NCBI GenBank assembly: GCA_037043455.1
Contig: JAWPHD010000240.1
Coordinates: 248,001-312,000, forward strand
Length of the DNA: 64,000 bases
Source of the DNA: Cyrtodaria siliqua
Lineage: Eukaryota; Mollusca; Bivalvia; Adapedonta; Hiatellidae
Reading direction: 5' to 3'
A program made the translations under genes and the position numbers. The notes below the pieces were generated by a model that worked only from the letters and a program-made list of their open reading frames with translations, made no database searches and had not been told where the DNA came from. Positions 56,846-64,000 of the stretch are shown piece by piece. Numbering within the stretch: position 1 is the stretch's first letter; each line of letters starts with the position of its first letter.

Positions 56846-57443
56846 TCAGATCTCCATTGTTACATGAAATTATCTATTAATCTTTGTTTGAATATTGAAG
56901 AAAATAGTTTAAAACTAACACTCATGGGATTATCCCAGACATTATTAAAATCGTTACCGTTATAAATAAACATAATCATAACTTTGCAATTAAAATATAT
57001 TTAAGTGGTTATTTTGTATAATATTCGTTATTTATCACACAGTTTGTCACAGAAAATGTCCAAAAACGTCATTTTTTTTTGTTCAAATCCCAGTTATTCA
57101 TGCACACATTTCTCAACGGAGGCAGATGCCATTTCCCAGGAATAATGCCGTGGTCAGTAGCAAAATCGACTTATTAATGTTTATGAATTGAGACGTTACA
57201 GTTTCATAACATCAGCCATTTTTTATCATCAGGAAAAATGTCCATCGTGGATGGACAACGAGATCTGTGTGGGAATTTAGAATTCTTATGTAAAAATGGT
57301 GATGCAGGTATTTCATTAAGATGATATTTAGAAAGTACATGTATGAGCCTTTTTAGTGAAACATTAAAAAATTGTAATTTGTCACTATAAGTTTGTATGG
57401 ATAAAATTGTGCCTTTAAATATCATTAAACTTAATATACTAAC
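56846..57443. other. No gene firmly seen
   Basis: A short open piece on the minus strand (57277-57204: PSTMDIFPDDKKWLML, stop) follows an acceptor-like CCCACACAG but is out of phase with the membrane-protein gene, so it was not joined. Confidence 0.3.
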
Positions 57444-57610
57444 GTCGTTGTCCACCTTTTCCGACTTCCTCATTGTGTAAACAGGAACAACGCAGAGACA
57501 CTTTAAAGCCTCTATGACAATAGCTGCAGTCACAGCGTCCATAGCAACAGCACACGCAGACGACAACCACGAAACCAAGGACGATAATACCGCCTACAAT
57601 TGGTGCCCAG
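57444..57610 (-). CDS. Membrane-protein exon 4: transmembrane helix and Cys-rich tail
   Basis: 167 nt, acceptor CTCCCTTTAACAG, donor GAC|GTTAGT. Encodes WAPIVGGIIVLGFVVVVC, VCCCYGRCDCSYCHRGFK and VSLRCSCLHNEEVGKGGQ. One helix of about 20 residues followed by ten Cys within 26 residues, likely palmitoylated or metal-binding (inference). Confidence 0.65.
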
Positions 57611-60600
57611 CTGTTAAAGGGAGACAACAGTCACGATCACAATAGTCACAATCACAACAGTCACGATCACAATAGTCACGATCACAACAGTCACGATCAC
57701 AATAGTCACAATCACAACAGTCACGATCACAACTGTAAAGGGACACACGGCAATCGTGAAGAAAGATTCATCGAGCATTATAATTACACCTCGATTTATA
57801 AATCCAGTACTTGTTTGACTTTAAATCTACTTGTACATATGTAAATAAAAGTTACTTCAATTTGGGAGTTTTGTGTATATTTGAGAGTGAGTAAAATACA
57901 ATTACGTCAAATTAATCTGTTAAAATGGAGCCTATCAGCCCCTTATGATTTCTCTAACACGTTCCCACCATGGCTTGAACCAACAACATTTAAGATTTAT
58001 AAACAGTTTGGCGATACTGAAGACCTGGTGGTTATCTGAATATCTGGTTTGTATCTGCCACGAAATCCAACTAATATATGGTTAACTGTTTTGAATTTTT
58101 GAATTTTGCGACGGTTGATCAGTTGTTAATGGTCGCACATTTGGTTTAACGTTGAAGCGTAACACGGAACCGTTAACGGTGAAGCGCTACACGGAACCGT
58201 TAACGTTGAAGCGTAACACGGAGCCGTTAACGGTGACGCGTAACACGGAGCCGTTAGCGGTGAAGCGTAACACGGAGCCGTTAACGGTGAAGCGTTTGAA
58301 AGAAATGGTCACGGAATATAGAACCGTTAACGGTGAAGCGTAACGCGGAGCCGTTAGCGGTGAAGCGTAAAACGGAGCCGTTAACGGTGACGCGTAACAC
58401 GGAGCCGTTAACGGTGAAGCGTAACACGGAGCCGGTGAAGAGTAACACGGAGCCGTTAACGGTAAAGCGTAACACGGAGCCGTTAACGGTGACGCATAAC
58501 ACGGAGTCGTTAACGGTGAAGCGTTACACGGAGCCGTTAAACACGATTTGCGACGTTAAACGCAAATATACTGTCATACAAGTCAACATTTCAATACTGG
58601 GTAAGCCGTTTATAACGCATTTTAAATAGTGTTTTTGACAGTTTAAGTCGCAAACGCTTTGAAATAAAATTAAATGACCTCACGTTTGTTGACGGTTAGT
58701 CAGCTGACCGGATCTGCGACGGGTTATGCACTATTTAATAGTCGCACATTTTCGAACGTCAACATATCGCATCGGATTGCTAGAATGTTGTCAAGTGCGA
58801 AAGTCTAGATCATCTGCGATGCTTGCTTGTTTTCATGAAAAACGTCTAGAACAGTCCTTCTAAAAAAAGTTTTACGCGGCAGCCATTTTACCGAGATACT
58901 GGTATCGTTTCTGATTGGCTGAAAGCACATTGTATCGAAGATATACAGAACAGCAGACATACACTAAATTAATAAATAAACAAAGATGGAAACTTCATCA
59001 TTATATCGACGAACTCAATGTGGATGGTCAAAAATACTATAATAAAATAATAATAATTACGGACATTGTTTCCGGTTTTAATTATTTTCTGCACAAACGT
59101 TCAATACATTTGTATTTACAATCAATCGTCGATGATCAAGACTATTAGAAAATAAGAATAAGGAATTCTGCTTACATATTCTGGTGTAGCCAGCTTCTGA
59201 AGCACTCCTCGCTTCTCTCTTCAGACGGGACTTGTCTCCTAGTGTCATTGCAGCATACTTGCGGATAGTTCTACAACATAAAACATCACACACAATTCTC
59301 ATATTCTATCAGAAGTATTTATGTTATTCCCCGCCACGGAAGAGGAAAGGATATATTGTGTCGGTCCATGCGTGCGTACGAAACAGTGTCTGTCCGTCCT
59401 ACCGTCCATATATACGGACGTACAAAAAACAGTTTAACGTTGAAGTTTTTCGGTAAGTCCATTTTTATGTGACTGACAGCGATACAGCGGTGCATCCATG
59501 TCCCATGGACACGTTTTCTAGTTTTTATAAATCAAGTTTTTTTGTTTGTTTTTGCTTTACCATCAATACTGTTATAGAGTAAACAAAAAAATAAAACCCA
59601 AAACAAAAACACGCGGCGCGCGCACACACACACACGCACGCACGCACGCACGCACGCACACTCACACGCACACGTACACGCACACACAAAACATTAAACG
59701 TTGAAAATAGTTCGGAAGATATATATTAATGAACTAACTTGCTTAACGTTGATTCCTACGGCTCCTGTGACCCCATCCGATTTTGGAACGTTGACCTTTG
59801 CATATGTTGAAACAACATCAAAACAACAATACGGATGGCACAAGAAAGGTCCATGGTCTTTGCCCTGCAGGTCCGTGTAGGCACAGCATTCGGCGCCATC
59901 GGACAGGGAACCTGAAACATGTAATGATGTGTAACCAACCCCAACATGGTACAGGGAACCTGAAGCATTTAATCATGTGTAACCAACTCCAACATGGGAC
60001 AGGTTTAATCACGGGTAACCAACTCCAACATGGGCGCGCGCACATTCACCTACCTTATATCGCTATTTAATAAAACGCCCCGCCCCCGTCTCCCCACAAA
60101 CGCTTGTTCCCGGATTCACGAGATAATATTTGCCTGCATCCTGTCTTGAGGTATAATCTAGGAAACATCATACCCTGAGCATTTTAAAGGTATAATATGT
60201 TATTTTTTAACGAAAAGTATGACCTCATATAAACGCCTAACTTTTGTAAAATTCAACGCCCCGGAGGCGTACGTATATGGCGGGCATACGTATATGTATT
60301 TTAAATATAATTATCTAAATAGTCTCGGATACTTCAAATTATTTAAGGTAGCAGTGAACAGTTTCTTTGATTTTTAACGTTTGTAACGTGCTATTATCGC
60401 AAATGAGAACATGTATTGGGGTTTACTGAACCCTTGTACACGCTAACGCACGGACCTCACTTTCGCAGTCTGCGGAACGTCTCTGGTTCTACCCAGGTGC
60501 CCGTTCGTGTATAAGCAACAATTAAATGTCAATGTCGCTGTTTTCGGAACGTCTGTGGTTCTTCACAGGTGCCAACGTCTGTAGTTCTAAACAGGTGCCC

Positions 60601-62513
60601 GGCCGTGTATAAAGAACAATTATATTTCAATGTCGCTATCTGCGGAACGTCTGTGGTTCTACACAGGTGCCCGCCCGTGTATAAAGAACGATTATATTTC
60701 AATATCGCTATCTGCGGAACGTCTGTGGTTCTACACAGGTGTGGTTCTACACAGGTGCCCGCCCGTGTATAAAGAACAATTATATTTCAATGTCGCTATC
60801 TGCGGAACGTCTGTGGTTCTTCACAGGTGCCACGTCTGTGGTTCTACACAGGTGCCCGCCCGTGTATAAAGAACAATTATATTTCAATGTCGCTATCTGC
60901 GGAACGTCTGTGGTTCTACACAGGTGCCCGCCCGTGTATAAAGAACAATTATATTTCAATATCTCTATCTGCGGAACGTCTGTGGTTCTACACAGGTGCC
61001 TGTCCGTGTATAAAGAACAATTATATTTCAATGTCGCTATCTGCGGAACGTCCGTGGTTCTTCACAGGTGCCAACGTCTGTGGTTCTACACAGGTGCCCG
61101 CCCGTGTTTAAAGAACAATTATATGACAATGTCGCTATCTGCGGAACGTCTGTGGTTCTACAAAGGTGCCCGCCCGTGTATAAAGAACAATTATATTTCA
61201 ATGTCGCTATCTGCGGAACGTCTGTGGTTCTACACAGGTGCCCGCCCGTGTATAAAGAACAATTAAATTTCAATGTCCCTATCTGCGAAACGTCTGTGGT
61301 TCTACACAGGTGCCCGCCCGTGTATAAACAACAATTACATGTCAATATCCTGTCTGCGGAACCTCTGCGGTTCTACACAGGTGCCCGTCCGTGTATAAAC
61401 AACAATTAAATGCCAATATCCTGTCTGCGGAACCTCTGTGGTTCTACACAGGTGTCTTCCTCCACCAATGGCATATAAAAATCCAATTCAGTTCAATTCA
61501 TTCAATGTCGCTGTGTTCATCCCAACAGGGCGCAATCTTAATTATAGTACGTTCTAAAAATAGATCGAAGCGGTAACCGATTCCAGTCCAACAGTTCCAA
61601 AATTCCTAATTACTCACGTTTGTATCTTGACTAATTTTCTAATTTTAAATACATTTTAGAATAGTTGTGTTATAAGTATTTTGTTTTGACCCATAGTTTG
61701 TAAAACATTTAATTTTTGTTTAAATTGTGACATCTTTTGAGAGTTACCATCGCTTTATATGAAAACATGAAATGTGCTAATTCAAGTAACTGTAATTCAC
61801 ATATAAGCAATACTAAATTGGGCCCATCGCATGAATCATAACTGCCCATTGTTAAACCGTTACTTTGTAGATAACTTGTATGTCCTCCTACCGTGAAATA
61901 TATTACATGTCATTCCTTTTTTTTTTAACTTGATGCAGCCCCTGAAAAGTGTTAGGTATATTATACATGATACCGAATTTAATAATGTGCCATTGCCGTG
62001 TGTCCGTTTCAATCCAGATTTAAAAGTTGCATGCAATCACTTTATCTACGCATTGCTACTTAGTATATACGTATTAACCTCCTGCACGCCAAATGAAGAA
62101 GTGCTACGCGGCCGGGATGGTAATAACGCTGCGTTTAAAACATTCCCGCCTCTCACCGCGACGGGTTCCAGTCCCACTGGGAGCTCCATTCCCGCCTCTC
62201 ACCGCGACGGGTTCCAATCCCACTGGGAGCTCTATTTGTGAGACTGTACCCATTCGTACGCATGTTGGAAGATATACATTACTGGTTCTACCCAGGGTAG
62301 AGGCGTGGTCCGCCTCCACCACTAACTAATCCACCTTCATATATAATGTGCTGGAAATGGCGTAAAACACCATTCAACCAAATAAACACCTGTCCGTTTC
62401 TAAAATAAATTGCTTAAATTGGAAAGTTCTGAGTCAAAATTAAAACATAAAAAACATACATTACCTGTCAACACGACAGCAACATAAACGAAAACAACAA
62501 CACAGACACCCAT
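57444..62513 (-). CDS. Shisa/CYYR1-like single-pass membrane protein, four exons, C-terminus not found
   Basis: Exons (minus): 62513-62465, 59911-59739, 59270-59176, 57610-57444; GT/AG and phase agree at all three joins. The 162-residue partial product has a signal peptide (MGVCVVVFVYVAVVLTG), a Cys-rich ectodomain of about 90 residues with CC pairs (AECCAYTDLQGKDHGPFLC, HPYCCFDV, YPQVCCNDT, SEECF), a transmembrane helix (APIVGGIIVLGFVVVV) and a Cys-rich juxtamembrane tail (CVCCCYGRCDCSYC). Architecture and the motif C-x-Y-x-D-x-QG...F-x-C recall the shisa/CYYR1 superfamily of small type I membrane proteins. This is an inference from layout, not a firm family assignment; a tetraspanin last loop plus TM4 is the main alternative but does not fit the signal peptide. 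One base of a split codon is left at 57444, so at least one further exon is needed. Confidence 0.6.
57627..57735. repeat. 15/30 bp minisatellite in the membrane-protein intron
   Basis: cagtcacgatcacaatagtc and acaatcacaacag alternate about seven times, ending at a ttaaagggacac-type MITE terminus. Confidence 0.85.
58150..58545. repeat. 27 bp minisatellite, about 14 copies
   Basis: Unit gtgaagcgtaacacggagcc followed by gttaacg; 27 bp is divisible by three, so all frames stay open. Located in the membrane-protein intron. Confidence 0.92.
59176..59270 (-). CDS. Membrane-protein exon 3: membrane-proximal ectodomain
   Basis: 95 nt, acceptor TTGTAG, donor GTAAGC. In the phase set by exon 2 it reads NYPQVCCNDTRRQVPSEE and RSEECFRSWLHQN. 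Another open frame (TIRKYAAMTLGDKSRLKR) looks plausible alone but breaks phase with both neighbours, so the Cys-rich frame is preferred. Confidence 0.5.
59325..59525. repeat. Dispersed repeat A copy
   Basis: ttccccgccacggaagagga, ctgtccgtcctaccgtcc and catccatgtcccatggacac, as at 35280-35870. Confidence 0.65.
59612..59690. repeat. CA/CGCA microsatellite
   Basis: cgcgcgcacacacacacacg followed by cacgcacg units. Confidence 0.9.
59739..59911 (-). CDS. Membrane-protein exon 2: Cys-rich ectodomain
   Basis: 173 nt, acceptor GTTTCAG, donor CAA|GTTAGT, ending on a codon boundary. Encodes SLSDGAECCAYTDLQGKD, HGPFLCHPYCCFDVVSTY and AKVNVPKSDGVTGAVGIN (plus VKQ). It has no internal Met, so it is easily missed by ORF finding. 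Confidence 0.6.
59915..60035. repeat. ~37 bp minisatellite, three copies
   Basis: catgtgtaaccaactccaac and atgggacagggaacctgaag recur at 59918, 59962 and 60001. Confidence 0.8.
60470..61470. repeat. 72 bp satellite, about 13 copies
   Basis: Unit ctgcggaacgtctgtggttc, tacacaggtgcccgcccgtg, tataaagaacaattatattt, caatgtcgctat. Several extra half-units (gtggttcttcacaggtgcca). The 72 bp length keeps long spurious frames open on both strands. Confidence 0.93.
61475..62100. other. No gene seen
   Basis: AT-rich, within the first intron of the membrane-protein gene. Nothing supported. Confidence 0.4.
62105..62350 (-). mobile_element. tRNA-related SINE copy with a duplicated head
   Basis: A 45 bp block (cattcccgcctctcaccgcg, acgggttcca(g/a)tcccac, tgggagct) is present twice in tandem. 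On the minus strand it contains a B box (gggattggaacccgtcg). The body word actggttctacccaggg is shared with 45240-45595. Confidence 0.6.
62465..62513 (-). CDS. Membrane-protein exon 1: signal peptide
   Basis: MGVCVVVFVYVAVVLT followed by donor CAG|GTAATG. Sixteen codons plus one base; hydrophobic core of 12-13 residues. The frame is also open upstream of the ATG, so the exact start is not certain. Confidence 0.55.
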
Positions 62514-62759
62514 TAATGCAGTCTTTACAATACAATCAAACACAAGTAAATGCCCGAAACAGAACATACGGTTGGCAACTAATTTAACACATTTCAAAAT
62601 GGAAGTTTTACCAGAGATTTTTAGATTTGTATCAGACTTGATTATTCGAGTACCTGTCATACCTATATATCCTACGATTAAGTTACATTACATTTACATA
62701 ATTATATAAGTTTGATTTATTTCCTGTATATATTTAAAGGGACATACAGCAATATTGAA

Positions 62760-64000
62760 GTATTTATCCAACATTAAAAGCGTACTGTAGTGTGCATATA
62801 ATCTGGAGGCAATACTCGCTATCAACAGATATGTACTGCAGTGTGCAGACTGCAATCAGGGAGCAATACCCGCTACCGACAGGTCGACTATAATGTGCAT
62901 ATAATCTGGAGGCAATACCCGCTACCAACGGGTATGTACTGCAGTGTGCGTATAATCTGGAGGCAATACCCGCTACCAACAGGTACGTACTGTAGTGTGC
63001 GTATAATCTGGAGGCAATACCCGCTACCAACAGGTACGTACTGTAGTGTGCGTATAATCTGGAGGCAATACCCGCTACCAACAGGTGCGTACTGCAGTGT
63101 GCGTATAATCTGGAGGCAATACTCGCTACCAACAGGTACGTACTGCCGTGTGCGTATAATCTGGAGGCAATACCCGCTACCAACAGGTACGTACTGCAGT
63201 GTGCGTATAATCTGGAGGCAATACTCGCTACCAACGGGTACGTACTGCCGTGTGCGTATAACCTGGAGGCAATACCCGCTACCAACAGGTACGTACTGTA
63301 GTGTGCGTATAATCTGGAGCCAATACCCGCTACCAACGGGTATGTACTGCAGTGTGCGTATAATCCAGAGGCAATATCCGCTACCAACAGGTACGTACTG
63401 TAGTGTGCGTATAATCTGGAGGCAATACCCGCTACCAACAGGTACGTACTGTAGTGTGCGTATAATCTGGAGGCAATACCCGCTACCAACAGGTGCGTAC
63501 TGCAGTGTGCGTATAATCTGGAGGCAATACTCGCTACCAACAGGTAAGTACTGCCGTGTGCGTATAATCTGGAGGCAATACCCGCTACCAACAGGTACGT
63601 ACTGTAGTGTGCGTATAATCTGGAGGAAATACCCGCTACCAACAGGTACGTACTGCAGTGTGCGTATAATCTGGAGGCAATACTCGCTACCAACAGGTAC
63701 GTACTGTAGTGTGCGTATAATCTGGAGGCAATACTCGCTACCAACGGGTACGTACTGCCGTGTGCGTATAACCTGGAGGCAATACCCGCTACCAACAGGT
63801 ACGTACTGTAGTGTGCGTATAATCTGGAGCCAATACCCGCTACCAACGGGTTTGTACTGCAGTATGCGTATAATCTAGAGGCAATATCCGCTACCAACAG
63901 GTACGTACTGTAGTGTGCGTATAATCTGGAGGCAATACCCGCTACCAACAGGTACATACTGCAGTGTGCGTATAATCTGGAGGCAATACCCGCTACCAAC
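62760..64000. repeat. 51 bp satellite, about 24 copies, continuing past the right edge
   Basis: Unit gtgtgcgtataatctggagg, caatacccgctaccaacagg, tacgtactgta; spacing exactly 51 bp. Because 51 is 3 x 17, frames stay open on both strands (RLYAHCSTYLLVAGIAS units on minus, RQYPLPTGTYCSVRIIW on plus). Blocks of several units are duplicated (63000-63360 versus 63430-63850). Confidence 0.95.

Noticed and set aside
57204..57277. Terminal exon PSTMDIFPDDKKWLML of the membrane-protein gene
   Set aside because: Phase from exon 4 (one base over) does not match this frame at the visible acceptor; the phase-correct frame gives only a short unconvincing tail.
59176..59270. Reading TIRKYAAMTLGDKSRLKR as a separate gene's exon
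   Set aside because: That frame leaves incompatible phase with exons on both sides, while the Cys-rich frame fits both.
60569..61409. Several 60-175 codon frames on both strands
   Set aside because: Products of the 72 bp satellite; the peptide simply cycles every 24 residues.
62764..63999. 411-codon open frame on the minus strand
   Set aside because: A 51 bp satellite read in a lucky frame; the opposite strand is open too, and there is no promoter, splice or domain evidence.

Overview
The window is eukaryotic and AT-rich. It has long spliced genes with GT/AG introns and is crowded with minisatellites, miniature inverted-repeat transposons (MITEs), tRNA-derived SINEs and dispersed repeats built on phrases such as 'aagtttcatgaa' and 'gttatggcc'. 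That repeat style, together with the gene content, suggests an invertebrate metazoan, most likely a bivalve mollusc. The organism call is inference from general knowledge; nothing here was searched.

Three multi-exon genes could be rebuilt by eye from translations, splice signals and reading phase; several of their exons have no long ORF. (1) On the minus strand, 24713 down to 6062, lies the 5' half of a DDX11/ChlR1-type DNA helicase, seven exons and 298 residues. It has the Q-motif-like block and a Walker A motif split by an intron (TGT|GKS), and it runs off the left edge before the Fe-S domain. (2) On the plus strand, 33761 to 40936, lies a complete DDIAS (noxin) homologue in three exons, 1641 residues. 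It has an N-terminal zinc-binding OB fold like that of RPA1 and a giant disordered last exon. The two genes are divergent, about 9 kb apart, and both belong to genome maintenance. (3) On the minus strand, 62513 down to 57444, lie four exons of a small single-pass membrane protein: signal peptide, Cys-rich ectodomain, transmembrane helix, Cys-rich juxtamembrane tail. It resembles the shisa/CYYR1 type and its C-terminus was not found. A possible signal-peptide first exon of a fourth gene lies at 46533-46613 (+).

Layout. 1-3.3 kb: minisatellite and dispersed repeats. 3.3-6.06 kb: a 2.7 kb composite satellite whose unit is the DDX11 exon-intron junction itself, about 40 copies of the 3' end of the acidic exon plus its 5' splice site. 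This is the most unusual object in the window. 6-24.7 kb: DDX11 exons separated by introns full of MITEs and satellites, including a 3.6 kb array of ~320 bp units. 24.7-33.7 kb: intergenic, with a 447 bp near-perfect direct duplication, a long palindrome and nested inverted-repeat transposons. 33.7-41 kb: DDIAS. 41-57 kb: repeats, SINEs, three non-LTR retrotransposon relics and a 26 bp minisatellite. 57-62.5 kb: the membrane-protein gene with minisatellites in and around its introns. 62.76-64 kb: a 51 bp satellite running off the right edge.

Most long open frames in the window are satellite artefacts: unit lengths divisible by three keep several frames open on both strands.
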